NCBI RefSeq assembly: GCF_003337435.1
Contig: NZ_QPJS01000001.1
Coordinates: 574,513-638,512, forward strand
Direction: 5' to 3'
Source of the DNA: Schleiferia thermophila
GTDB taxonomy: Bacteria; Bacteroidota; Bacteroidia; Flavobacteriales; Schleiferiaceae
Length of the DNA stretch: 64,000 nt
Shown here: in pieces, positions 9,380-18,403 of the stretch
Layout: each line of letters begins with the position of its first letter
How positions within the stretch are numbered: the stretch's first letter is position 1
Notes under the pieces: generated by a model
What the model saw: the letters and a program-made list of their open reading frames with translations, nothing else
Databases searched by the model: none
What the model was told of the DNA's origin: nothing
Made by a program: the position numbers and the translations under genes

Positions 9380-11553
9380 TGAAACTTAAAGGCAGACTAT
9401 CATTTTTTTTAGCATTTTTGCTTTCACTTGGTCTTGGGGCACAGCAATTTGAAGAGCGAATCACCAATGCAGGTAATGTACGTCTTACAGTGACCAATGC
9501 CGGAACTTTCGGAAATGCTTTCAGGGGTTACAGGGATGGCACTGGCAGGCAGAGTTGTGAGTATCCTGCAGGTAGTGGAATTGAACATCTGTTTGAAGGA
9601 GGTCTGTGGGTTGGAGGTGTAAGACGTGGTGATGGGAGCATTCTGGTGAGTACATCGGCTTTGGATGCACCACAAGGCTATGCCCCCGGTAGAGCGGGTT
9701 TCGAATTTACCATACCCATCGGATCGCCTGGCTTACAAGAAAGGTCTTCGCTCACAGATTCAAGGTTTTTCACCCCCAATGCCGTATCACATCAGGATTT
9801 TGTAGCTATTTTCAACGATGTAAGCCAAACCATACCAGGAACTACTATACCAATCACCGGGCATCAGTTTCCGATGAATATTCAAGTCACACAGGAAACA
9901 TACAATTGGAATTTTTCTTTTTCGGACTTTTTTGTGGTGGTCAATTACAAGTTGAAGAATATCGGAAACGCCACCTTTGACAGTCTATTCGTAGCCCTGT
10001 GGAACAATACCGTGGTCCGGAATGTAAAAGTGACCCCCGCCGGTGCCGGCGGCAGTGTATTTTACAGTCAGGGAGGCAACGGATATGAAGATTCGCTTGC
10101 CCTGGCATATTGCTACGATGCCACCGGTGATGTGGGATTTACAGAAAGTTACATTGGTCAGAAATTTCTTGGGTCTGAAGATAAATTTGGATTTCATCAT
10201 TTCTTGCTCGACAGTACATACAACAAAAAAACCGGGCAGTGGGTAAAAGAGAATTTTAAAGCACATTACAATGCCTGGCAATTCAACAATGCAAACAATC
10301 CGATTTTCTTTTTTCCAACTAATGATGAGCTCAGATTTATCAAAATGACTTCCGGGCTTAACCATCACCCATGCTGGAATGAACCTACTTCAGCGGGATG
10401 TCAGTCCACTTTTGGCGTGGATCTGCAAGTAGAACTCAACAAGAGCGGAAATCGTTCGGACCTTGTCAGTGTGGGTCCATTTAATGATTTTCAACCGGGA
10501 GATGAAATTACGGTGACCTTTGCCTACATCATAGCTAAAAAGTTTGAAGACGGAAATCCCAATTCGGTAAACAGTCCTCTTCAAAGACAAAATCTGATCA
10601 ATAATGCCAACTGGGTTCAGGTGGCCTATAATGGAGAGGATAAAAACTTCAACGGTGTATTGGATTCGGGGGAGGACATAGATGGCAATGGAAAAATTAC
10701 AAGGTTTATTTTGCCATCGCCACCCGATATACCTCGCACACGTATAGAACCTTGCGATGGTAAAATCGACATTTATTGGTCTGATAACTCTCTCTACAGC
10801 ATTGATCCTATTTTGCAAGAAATGGATTTTGAGGGGTTCAGAGTATATATTACCAAGCCTGGTTTTGATGTTGTGAATGTACAGGATGTCAGTTCGGCTT
10901 TTGTACTTATCGCTGAGTTCGACGAGGTCAATGGAATTGGGAACGATGTAGGTCTTGATAAAATCATGCTCCCTGAACCAGTGAAGTTTGATGGAGATAC
11001 AGTGGAATATCACTTTAAATATACGGTGGATCAGCTCTTAAACGGATGGCAATATGCCGTGTCGGTAACGGCTTTCGACCGTGGTGATGCCTCTCTGAAT
11101 CTGGATAAGCTGGAGTCGTCCATACTGGCCAATCAATTTAGGGCGTATCCGGGAACTGGCACCAATGACAATATGAATGAAAATGAGCCCTATGTGTATC
11201 CAAATCCATACTACTATGGCAGTTCATGGGAAGGCATCAGCAATTTTCAGGAGGAGACTCGAAAAATTTATTTTTCGAACCTTCCAAAGAGGTGTAAAAT
11301 TTCCATATACAATCCTGTAGGTGAACTGATCGATGAAATTCATCATGATGAAAATTACGACGGCACCGACATCCGATGGTTTCGCTCTTTTTCAGCCGAG
11401 GACCCGTTTCGAAACAGATTTAGTGGTGGTGAACATGCGTGGGACTTGCTGTCCAAAAGTACTCAAATCATTTCAAGAGGTCTGTATTTGTTTACTGTAG
11501 TAGACCTTGAAACCGGTAAACGCTATACGGGAAACTTTGTAATCATCAAATAA
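9379..11553 (+). CDS. Large secreted protein with C-terminal T9SS/FlgD-Ig-like domain, function unknown
   Basis: 724 aa. The signal peptide ends LGLGAQQ. The N-terminal 120 residues have ITNAGNVRLTVTNAGTFGN and LFEGGLWVGG, a beta-rich pattern I have seen in uncharacterised secreted proteins of Bacteroidota and Ignavibacteria. Around residues 418-438 there is a calcium-binding-like acidic loop (DKNFNGVLDSGEDIDGNGK). A fibronectin III-like segment follows (about 455-570). The C terminus (YPNPYYYGSSWEG, ISIYNPVGELI, GLYLFTV, NFVIIK) is a T9SS type A/FlgD-Ig-like domain. No catalytic motif was found. It overlaps the nuclease stop by one base and precedes the OB-fold protein by 12 nt. Confidence 0.75.
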   Translation: MKLKGRLSFFLAFLLSLGLGAQQFEERITNAGNVRLTVTNAGTFGNAFRGYRDGTGRQSCEYPAGSGIEHLFEGGLWVGGVRRGDGSILVSTSALDAPQGYAPGRAGFEFTIPIGSPGLQERSSLTDSRFFTPNAVSHQDFVAIFNDVSQTIPGTTIPITGHQFPMNIQVTQETYNWNFSFSDFFVVVNYKLKNIGNATFDSLFVALWNNTVVRNVKVTPAGAGGSVFYSQGGNGYEDSLALAYCYDATGDVGFTESYIGQKFLGSEDKFGFHHFLLDSTYNKKTGQWVKENFKAHYNAWQFNNANNPIFFFPTNDELRFIKMTSGLNHHPCWNEPTSAGCQSTFGVDLQVELNKSGNRSDLVSVGPFNDFQPGDEITVTFAYIIAKKFEDGNPNSVNSPLQRQNLINNANWVQVAYNGEDKNFNGVLDSGEDIDGNGKITRFILPSPPDIPRTRIEPCDGKIDIYWSDNSLYSIDPILQEMDFEGFRVYITKPGFDVVNVQDVSSAFVLIAEFDEVNGIGNDVGLDKIMLPEPVKFDGDTVEYHFKYTVDQLLNGWQYAVSVTAFDRGDASLNLDKLESSILANQFRAYPGTGTNDNMNENEPYVYPNPYYYGSSWEGISNFQEETRKIYFSNLPKRCKISIYNPVGELIDEIHHDENYDGTDIRWFRSFSAEDPFRNRFSGGEHAWDLLSKSTQIISRGLYLFTVVDLETGKRYTGNFVIIK

Positions 11554-11565
11554 ATCCTTTATATC

Positions 11566-13827
11566 ATGAAAATGAAAAACTACTTCACACTATTGCTCAC
11601 AGCACTCGTATGCAGTGGTGTGGCTGCCCAGACAGTTCCTTATGTAAGCATACACGATATTCAGTATGTTTCGCCGACCAATCTGGCTAATTGTGTGGAC
11701 TCTTCTCAATACGAAAATCAACTGATCAGAACCAGGGGCATTGTGATCGTAGACGGAGGTAGAGTGGAGGTACCGTCATCGGCTGTTCAAGGCGGTTTCA
11801 GGCCCTTTATGTATATAGTTGATACGGCAGCTGCTGGTCAAATGGGGCCTTTCAAAGCGGTAGAAGTTGCTGGCTGGTATCCGAGTGGAAATCAACAGGT
11901 ACCTCATCCTATTGCATGGCAGGTAGTGGCCGGAGATGTGGTAGAGGTCATCGGATTGGTAAAAAACTTTAACCGAAATACTCAAATTGAACCCCAACAG
12001 TTCAGTCATATCAATCTCATATCGTCAAATGCACCTGTGCCTCAGCCTGCTGTGGTAAGTGTTGGTCAGCTCAATGATCAAAATCGCGTGAATCAGCTAC
12101 CTACAGGAGAGCAGTGGGAAGGGGCTTTTGTAGAAATTCAAAATGTAACGGTGGTGAATGTCGATTTTTTTGCCAATGGAACTCGTGTGAGTTTCGACGT
12201 GGTGGATGCAAATGGAAACAGAATCAACGTTTCTGACCGCTTTATAGCGCAAAGGCTTCCGACCTATCAGGTGACAAATCCCAATTCGCCCTATGCAACG
12301 ATCAATGGTGGACCGGGAACGGGCCTTTTTCAGCCACCTGTAGTAGGTGCATTCTACCAGAAGATCAAAGGCATCATTCTGCATTCGGCTAATGGCTGTA
12401 CGGGTCTGAATGGGAGGGGGTATGAGCTCAATCCATTTGACTCTACCCACTATGTGCTTGGGGCTACTCCACCGGTGATCTCGGACAAGCAGAGAGTACC
12501 ACCAGTTCCGAATCCTACCCAACAGGTAAAAATTACCTTTACAGCTAATGATCCGGATGGGACAGTAGCCAATGCCAAAGTATTTTGGAGCAGCAATTTG
12601 TCAGTACCTGTAGCTCAGTTTGACTCGATTACTGCTACACTCAAGCCTGGCACTACGGATGAGTATGAGGTCACCTTACCGTCCCAACCTCTCAATACTG
12701 TGGTAAGGTACTACATCAGAGCCACTGACAATCAGGGTAACGTTTCAAGACTGCCTACAGGAAATTTTAACAATGAGCCTAGGGTATTCCACTACACAGT
12801 ACGGGCATCTGGTATGGTAATCCCTGACATCCAATATGTATTGGATGGTGGTGATTCGCCTTACAGGGGTCAGCAGGTGACTGTAAAAGGCATTGTAACT
12901 TCTACAGCTAAAGACCAGGATATGGGCTATGTGTACATTCAGGATCCGGATTACAACGAGTGGTCTGGTATTTGGCTGGTGGGTGTCGGATTGTTTGACC
13001 TGTTCAGACATGAAGAAGTGCAAGTGACCGGGGTAGTGGAGGAGTTTTTCAATTACACGCGTCTGCAGGTAGTGAATGTGCAAAAGACAGGCAAGCTTGA
13101 CAGTACCTCCATACAGCCGGTGGTGCTCAATCCCTCGGACAGTGCTACGCTGCATCCGCTGAATATGGAGAAATATGAGGGTATGCTGGTCAGATTTCAA
13201 CATCCTACAACTGGGCAGAAAATCCGCATATCAGAACCTAAACTGACCTTTGGTGAATACCGGATAGCCACTCAAGCCGGTTTCACATCGCCAAACAACT
13301 CCTTCCGGGTGCATGCGGGTCGTCAGAGCAATACGGCGTTTAGCTCGCTCTGGGTACAGCCGGTCACTGATACCATATATGCTACCGTGGATGGGGTGAT
13401 GAATGTACCTCCGATAGTGACCAGCGATACCATGACTTTCGATGCAGTGCAGGGGATTGTGTTTTTTAGCTTTTCGAACTTCAAGCTGCATCCTCGGGCC
13501 AATGATGATTTCATCGGGGCAAACTTCCCTATGCTGCCTGTAACGGACCGACCCAGGTCTCCGATAAATGTGAGGGAATACGAACATGTGCGTGTATCGC
13601 TCTATCCAAATCCGGCTCATGACATCCTGAACATCACTTCTTCGGCCAATGAACACGTGATGGCTACGATTACAGATTTGCAGGGAAGAGTAGTGAAAAG
13701 GTTTGAAATACAGCCATTTGAGGTAAACACGTATGATATATCTGCTCTGAAAGCTGGTGTGTATTTGGTGACATTGGTTTCCAAGAGCGGTAATGTAATG
13801 GGAAATTCAAAACTTGTGGTTCAATAA
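11566..13827 (+). CDS. Secreted OB-fold/Ig multidomain protein with T9SS type A domain
   Basis: 753 aa. The signal peptide ends SGVAAQ. Two related regions (about 25-230 and 415-650) each hold a GIV/KGIV strand, a MYIVD or VYIQDPD strand, and the EQWEGAFVEIQNVTV or MEKYEGMLVRFQHP segment. This arrangement resembles the OB-fold/accessory parts of large extracellular nucleases (ExeM/YhcR type). Between them, near 310-410, is an Ig-like domain (ITFTANDPDGTV). The last 75 residues (LYPNPAHDILNI, ITDLQGRVVK, LKAGVYLVTL) are a T9SS type A sorting domain. No EEP nuclease domain is present, but a separate one is encoded at 8054, so it may bind the substrate for that enzyme (inference). Confidence 0.75.
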   Translation: MKMKNYFTLLLTALVCSGVAAQTVPYVSIHDIQYVSPTNLANCVDSSQYENQLIRTRGIVIVDGGRVEVPSSAVQGGFRPFMYIVDTAAAGQMGPFKAVEVAGWYPSGNQQVPHPIAWQVVAGDVVEVIGLVKNFNRNTQIEPQQFSHINLISSNAPVPQPAVVSVGQLNDQNRVNQLPTGEQWEGAFVEIQNVTVVNVDFFANGTRVSFDVVDANGNRINVSDRFIAQRLPTYQVTNPNSPYATINGGPGTGLFQPPVVGAFYQKIKGIILHSANGCTGLNGRGYELNPFDSTHYVLGATPPVISDKQRVPPVPNPTQQVKITFTANDPDGTVANAKVFWSSNLSVPVAQFDSITATLKPGTTDEYEVTLPSQPLNTVVRYYIRATDNQGNVSRLPTGNFNNEPRVFHYTVRASGMVIPDIQYVLDGGDSPYRGQQVTVKGIVTSTAKDQDMGYVYIQDPDYNEWSGIWLVGVGLFDLFRHEEVQVTGVVEEFFNYTRLQVVNVQKTGKLDSTSIQPVVLNPSDSATLHPLNMEKYEGMLVRFQHPTTGQKIRISEPKLTFGEYRIATQAGFTSPNNSFRVHAGRQSNTAFSSLWVQPVTDTIYATVDGVMNVPPIVTSDTMTFDAVQGIVFFSFSNFKLHPRANDDFIGANFPMLPVTDRPRSPINVREYEHVRVSLYPNPAHDILNITSSANEHVMATITDLQGRVVKRFEIQPFEVNTYDISALKAGVYLVTLVSKSGNVMGNSKLVVQ

Positions 13828-13838
13828 GTGATTTGGGT

Positions 13839-13863
13839 AAAAGCCGGCTCTTTGCCGGCTTTT
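13839..13863 (+). terminator. Terminator after the OB-fold protein
   Basis: 10-bp perfect stem AAAAGCCGGC (13839-13848) with GCCGGCTTTT (13854-13863), loop TCTTT. It lies 11 nt after the stop at 13827. The T tract is short and interrupted (TTTTGCTTT), so termination may be partial. Confidence 0.8.
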
Positions 13864-13955
13864 GCTTTAAGATCAGTTTGAAAACAACAGTTGAATGCAA
13901 GGAAGCGACACGATGGAGGTATGTGATGCGTGAGGTGGGTGGAGGGCCCGAAGGG

Positions 13956-13997
13956 GTCTCATCTGTGGCCTTCATGACCGAAGGCCACAGATGAGAC
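13956..13997. repeat. Perfect 17-bp inverted repeat, hairpin element 1
   Basis: The 17 bases 13956-13972 are exactly complementary to 13981-13997, around the 8-nt loop CATGACCG. There is no T run on either side, so a simple terminator is unlikely. It lies in the GC-rich gap 13864-14091, which has no gene, and is followed 20 nt later by a second perfect hairpin. It could be a REP-like element, an mRNA-stabilising structure or a small mobile remnant. Confidence 0.85.
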
Positions 13998-14017
13998 GGA
14001 ACCCCGGAACACACCGG

Positions 14018-14063
14018 CCCCTGCCGGCTGAACTCTGCCGACGGTAGACTCAGCCGGCAGGGG
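14018..14063. repeat. Perfect 14-bp inverted repeat, hairpin element 2
   Basis: CCCCTGCCGGCTGA (14018-14031) pairs perfectly with 14050-14063. The 18-nt interior contains a second small palindrome (CTGCCG A CGGTAG, with one G-T pair), so the whole block can fold into a long rod. It ends 28 nt before the lipoprotein start at 14092. It is GC-rich compared with most of the window. Confidence 0.85.
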
Positions 14064-14091
14064 ACACGCCCAAAGAAAATGATTAACAAAA

Positions 14092-15543
14092 ATGAAGATG
14101 CGCCTGATACATTGGACTCTGCTCCTGCTGGCTGTGGCAAGTCTGAGCCACTGTAAGCGGGGGAGTTTTAAGGAGAATCAACCTCCTGTGACCCAGCTTT
14201 TTTTGAACGAAATCAACCGGGTGGGAGAAAATAGATTGAATTCTACGGTTTTTCTTTCGTGGTTTGGTTCGGATCCGGATGGATATGTAGTGGGATATGA
14301 ATTTAGCTTGGATTTTGAGACCTGGACGTATACGACAAGAACGGATAGTGTATTTCGATTTTCCATCACTGCTGGCAATGACACGGATGATATTAATTTT
14401 TGGATCAGGGCTGTGGATAATCTGGGTGCGCGGGATCCGAACCCTGCATTTCTGAAAATTCCGCTGAGAAATACTCCGCCGGTAGCTACTATAGACAGGG
14501 GTGCTGCTCCGGCAGATACGGTGAGGATAGCAGCGACGTTCCGCTGGAGAGCTACGGATGCCGATGGAGATCATACCATCACAAAAGTGCAAATAAAGGC
14601 CAATGATGGGGACTGGGTCGATGTTCCACGGAATTCAAATCTCTTTACAATAGTGCTTCGGAAACCCTATCAAACCGGTGTGCATGAGGCTGATATTTAC
14701 ATAGACAATGCGCGGGTACCCCATGTACAGGCCTTTGACAAGATACGATATAACGATACCAATCGGGTGTACATTAGAGCTTTTGACATTGCTAATTCGG
14801 TGAGTTTGGTCGATACGTCTGAGGTTTTTGTGATGGTTCCGGCCTCAAGCGACTTTTTGGTAATCGGAGGGCAGCCCTCAAACATCTGGGATATATATAG
14901 GCCGATCATAGAACTGGTCAGCACAGGGTATGACTACCTGGATCTGATCAGGAATCAGGGAAAATACAGACCAAAGTTTTGGAATCCGACGTTCAGACAT
15001 GTAATAGCGCAGTACAGCCGGTTGTTCATTTTTACAGATCCGACGAATTATCAGAATCCTGTAACTGGTCAGTCGGCTTCGCTGCTGGTATTTATGGCTC
15101 CGGCTATAGCGGATTTCAATAATATCGGGGGAAAATCGCTGGTGACAACGACGCTTACAGCCAATGCCGATATTACGGCATTTTCGATTGCTTATCCGAT
15201 CGATGGGCTTGTGATATCGGGAGGTCAGGCCAGATTAACTGCTGACAGTACGATTTTTTCAGTACAAGGGACACCTCAGCAATATCCGGCCATGAAGCCG
15301 CAATTTGTGCTAACGGGATTGGTGCCTATCGTGCGATCGCCGGATTCTGAGCCGTTTTACAGGGCACAGCTCACCAAACTTCAAGGATGGCAGGGGGATA
15401 ATCTGGTGGGCGTGCGCAGACGCAATGGTCAAGGCCAGGTCCAACAGGTCTTTTTTGGAGTAAACCTTCACCACTTTGCCATGGATGGCAATCATTTGCA
15501 AACTTTACTACATCAAATCCTCAACAATGATTTCAACTGGTAG
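14092..15543 (+). CDS. Predicted surface lipoprotein, Ig/Fn3-like, upstream of TonB receptor
   Basis: 483 aa. The lipoprotein signal is HWTLLLLAVASLSHC, with the acylated Cys at residue 21. Residues 30-120 (TVFLSWFGSDPDGYVVGYEFSLD) and 125-190 (ATFRWRATDADGD) are Ig/Fn3-like beta domains with D-P-D-G and D-A-D-G turns. Residues from about 250 (DFLVIGGQPSNIWDIYRPIIEL) look like an alpha/beta domain of unknown family. The gene overlaps the TonB receptor start by 17 nt, which points to co-expression, much as SusD-like lipoproteins pair with SusC-like receptors. I do not see a SusD signature. Confidence 0.7.
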   Translation: MKMRLIHWTLLLLAVASLSHCKRGSFKENQPPVTQLFLNEINRVGENRLNSTVFLSWFGSDPDGYVVGYEFSLDFETWTYTTRTDSVFRFSITAGNDTDDINFWIRAVDNLGARDPNPAFLKIPLRNTPPVATIDRGAAPADTVRIAATFRWRATDADGDHTITKVQIKANDGDWVDVPRNSNLFTIVLRKPYQTGVHEADIYIDNARVPHVQAFDKIRYNDTNRVYIRAFDIANSVSLVDTSEVFVMVPASSDFLVIGGQPSNIWDIYRPIIELVSTGYDYLDLIRNQGKYRPKFWNPTFRHVIAQYSRLFIFTDPTNYQNPVTGQSASLLVFMAPAIADFNNIGGKSLVTTTLTANADITAFSIAYPIDGLVISGGQARLTADSTIFSVQGTPQQYPAMKPQFVLTGLVPIVRSPDSEPFYRAQLTKLQGWQGDNLVGVRRRNGQGQVQQVFFGVNLHHFAMDGNHLQTLLHQILNNDFNW

Positions 15544-18397
15544 AACTTTAAGAGGGATCTTGTGGCTGATAGCTGCGCTGTATTGGGGGATGGCGGGTGC
15601 CCAAAGCAGGTCATCTACCGGCAGCTTGAGAGGGAAAGTAACGGATGCCAAAACGGGTGAAGAACTCATCGGGGCCGGGGTGGTGATCGTCGGCACTTAT
15701 TTGGGTGCGTCTACAGATTTGGATGGAAATTATTTGATTTCAAACATCAAACCGGGGGATTATGTCCTTAGGGTTCAGTTTATCGGATATGCCACGCAAT
15801 TGATTACGGATGTGAGCATAAGGGCAGGGGAGACCAAGGTACTCAATGTGGCCCTAAAACCTCAGACGGAATCGCTCAATGAAGTGACTGTGGTGGGAAG
15901 AAAGAGCACTGTGAATCTGGAAAGTGCAAAAAGTGAGGTAACTTTCAAATTTGAAGAAATCAGCCAAATGAATGTGCGCAATGTTCAGGAGTTGGTAGCC
16001 ATGCAGGCCGGTGTGGTGCGCTCGCCCGATGGTCTACAGATCAGGGGTGCCAGAGTGTATGAAACGGAATATATCATCGATGGCATATCGGCCCAGGATC
16101 CGCTGGCTGGTACTGGATTTGGTGTAGAAGTGAGCTCCAATGCCATAAACAGCCTGAGTCTGATCACCGGTGGTGCTGGTGCTGAGTTTGGGGGCGGATC
16201 TTCAGGGGTGATTTCCACCACCATCCGAGAGGGAGGAGATCGCTTTGAAATATCAGGCAACTGGCAGAGGGATTATCTCATCAACGCTCAAAATCCCACT
16301 TCCTTCAACACGGATATTGTGGAAGTGACCTTTGCATCGCCTATACCGGGTACCAGGAAGAAAATGACGATCTTCAACAATCTGACTACACGACTGACGG
16401 ATGAATATTTTGGCCCTACGGCGAACCAGCTGATATCGTCGCTGCTGCCGGAACAGTCTAAACTTCTGGCGCCAAGGTATTCGAATACACACATACACAC
16501 GCTGAAACTTGCTTATCAGCTCAAGCCAGGTACTAAGATTACTTTTACCAATCAGTTCAGCCTTTCGATCAATCAAAATACGCGTATGTTGCAAATTGTG
16601 GGTTTTGATGCGATACTGGTGCCCGGATTTCAATATGCCAGAAGTCAGAATCTGGACAATGCCACTACCTATACACATAAATCAATACTGAACGCTGTAA
16701 ACATTAATCATCTGATAAACAAAAAGTTAGGTGTAAATATTTCGCTAGGAAGACTTTTTACCAACCTTAGGGCGGATGCCAATGGTCGGCCTTTTCGAAC
16801 GGAAACTGTTGATCAGATATTTGATGAAGACCATATCGTAACTGATCCAGTGGAGATTTTCAACCCCGGTGATCCTACGGGAACCTATTTTGTATTACCC
16901 GGTAATGGATTGGTCAACAATGGAGGTATTTCGCCCATCTGGCACGATCACTATGCGCAGGAATATTCGATTCGCACAAAATTTACATACAATCCAAACG
17001 ACAACATCAATTTTATTTCTTTTGGATTTCAACATTCGGCCAACGAATACCAGTGGGTAGACGTGATCAGACCCTGGGTAGGTGCCCCCATCAAAATCAA
17101 CGATACGACTTTTACCCCTTCGATAAGTATCGGCTCATCCAACGATATATGGGCTGTACGGCCACACAATGGTGGCTTGTTTGTAGAAGATAAAATCACC
17201 TACAAAGGCATACAGGCGACCCTGGGATTGAGGTTAAATTACTGGGCTATGGGGAGATTTGCCGATGAGGCAGTAGAAAACTCCCAAAGCCCTGTAATCA
17301 ATCAGGTACGAGAGGATTATCTTCGCAAGACTACTCAATTGTTAGGACTGCGTTGGAAGGCTCGTCTGATGCCGAGGATCAATGTATCCTTTCCGGTGAC
17401 AGAGAACAATGTGCTCTATTTCAACTATGGCCACAGCATGCGAATGCCGCATCCACGGTTTGTGTATGCGGGTTTGGACCCTGTATATCAAAACAGGTCT
17501 TTTTTGGCGAACCTCGGAAATCCGGATATTGACCCCGAAATCAACGTGAGCTATGAGGTAGGTATCAAAACCAAAGTAAATAAAGATCTGGGATTTACGC
17601 TCACGGCCTTCAACAACAACCGCTTTGACTACATTGTATCCAGGTCTGTTATTACCAGAGATCCTACCGGTCGTTTTGTAACCCGCACCATGTTTATCAA
17701 TCAAGACTATGCACGGATAGCTGGTGTGGAGTTAGGGTTTAATTATCGATGGCTTTCGCATTACAACTTTTTTGGGAATGCAGCCTATCAGGTGGCGCGT
17801 GGTAAATCCAATTCAGCCAGAGAATCCGCCCTGCAGATTGCTCAGAACGGCGAAGTGCAGCTCAGCAGAGAGCAGTATCTGGCTTTCGATCGACCCTGGA
17901 ACATCAATGTTGGGCTTATGTTCAGCCCGGATTCTACCTTCAAGGTTATGGGCAGAAAGATTACAGGATTCCGTGCATTTGCGATTTATCAGTATACCAG
18001 TGGATTCCGTTACACGCCAATGCGCCGTGTGGGAGAGCTGGAGGTGCGTCCCGGAGTGGAGCGCCCGCTCTTTATGCCCGAAAACGACAAATTCCTCTCC
18101 AGACTTGCTACCCCATGGCACAATGTGGACTTGAAAATCAGCTACGACTATTTCATCACCAAATTTACCGGGCTGACTTTTTCCATTGAAATGAGAAATG
18201 CATTGAACAATAAAAACGCGCAGATCATCAATCCCGTAACTGGTAGAGCCTATGAATTCGGCGATGACGTGCCCAATGATTGGAGAGATCCGCGTCCGGA
18301 GTTCAACGGACCGCAGGAGCGGGGATTGGACCCGCGCAATCCGGCGCGCTACTTACCACCGCGCCAGATGCTCTATGGTATAACATTCAGATTCTGA
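15527..18397 (+). CDS. TonB-dependent outer membrane receptor
   Basis: 956 aa from the ATG at 15527; this start gives a good signal peptide (WLIAALYWGMAGAQS), unlike the longer open frame from 15476. Domains: carboxypeptidase-regulatory-like beta domain (about 30-115, LRGKVTDAKTGEELIGAGV, DGNYLISNIKPGDY); plug (about 130-250, VRNVQELVAMQAGVV, GAGAEFGGGSSGVI); then a 22-strand-type barrel to the C-terminal Phe (YGITFRF). It imports a ligand using TonB energy. The N-terminal regulatory domain resembles SusC-type receptors, but the partner lipoprotein is not SusD-like by eye. The substrate is unknown; the nearby exported nuclease suggests nucleic-acid products. Confidence 0.9.
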   Translation: MISTGRTLRGILWLIAALYWGMAGAQSRSSTGSLRGKVTDAKTGEELIGAGVVIVGTYLGASTDLDGNYLISNIKPGDYVLRVQFIGYATQLITDVSIRAGETKVLNVALKPQTESLNEVTVVGRKSTVNLESAKSEVTFKFEEISQMNVRNVQELVAMQAGVVRSPDGLQIRGARVYETEYIIDGISAQDPLAGTGFGVEVSSNAINSLSLITGGAGAEFGGGSSGVISTTIREGGDRFEISGNWQRDYLINAQNPTSFNTDIVEVTFASPIPGTRKKMTIFNNLTTRLTDEYFGPTANQLISSLLPEQSKLLAPRYSNTHIHTLKLAYQLKPGTKITFTNQFSLSINQNTRMLQIVGFDAILVPGFQYARSQNLDNATTYTHKSILNAVNINHLINKKLGVNISLGRLFTNLRADANGRPFRTETVDQIFDEDHIVTDPVEIFNPGDPTGTYFVLPGNGLVNNGGISPIWHDHYAQEYSIRTKFTYNPNDNINFISFGFQHSANEYQWVDVIRPWVGAPIKINDTTFTPSISIGSSNDIWAVRPHNGGLFVEDKITYKGIQATLGLRLNYWAMGRFADEAVENSQSPVINQVREDYLRKTTQLLGLRWKARLMPRINVSFPVTENNVLYFNYGHSMRMPHPRFVYAGLDPVYQNRSFLANLGNPDIDPEINVSYEVGIKTKVNKDLGFTLTAFNNNRFDYIVSRSVITRDPTGRFVTRTMFINQDYARIAGVELGFNYRWLSHYNFFGNAAYQVARGKSNSARESALQIAQNGEVQLSREQYLAFDRPWNINVGLMFSPDSTFKVMGRKITGFRAFAIYQYTSGFRYTPMRRVGELEVRPGVERPLFMPENDKFLSRLATPWHNVDLKISYDYFITKFTGLTFSIEMRNALNNKNAQIINPVTGRAYEFGDDVPNDWRDPRPEFNGPQERGLDPRNPARYLPPRQMLYGITFRF

Positions 18398-18403
18398 GGT
18401 AGA

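Noticed and set aside
10390-11013. 207-codon open frame on the minus strand
   Set aside because: It lies wholly inside the 724-aa secreted protein gene on the other strand, has no start context or recognisable motif, and is a shadow of its codon pattern.
14083-14592. 169-codon minus-strand frame over the lipoprotein start
   Set aside because: The sense frame has a lipobox and Ig-like motifs and leads into the TonB receptor; the antisense product is Arg/Ser-rich noise.
14092-18397. SusC/SusD polysaccharide-utilisation pair
   Set aside because: The receptor has the SusC-like N-terminal domain, but the overlapping lipoprotein has Ig/Fn3-like domains, not a SusD fold, and no glycoside hydrolase is nearby.
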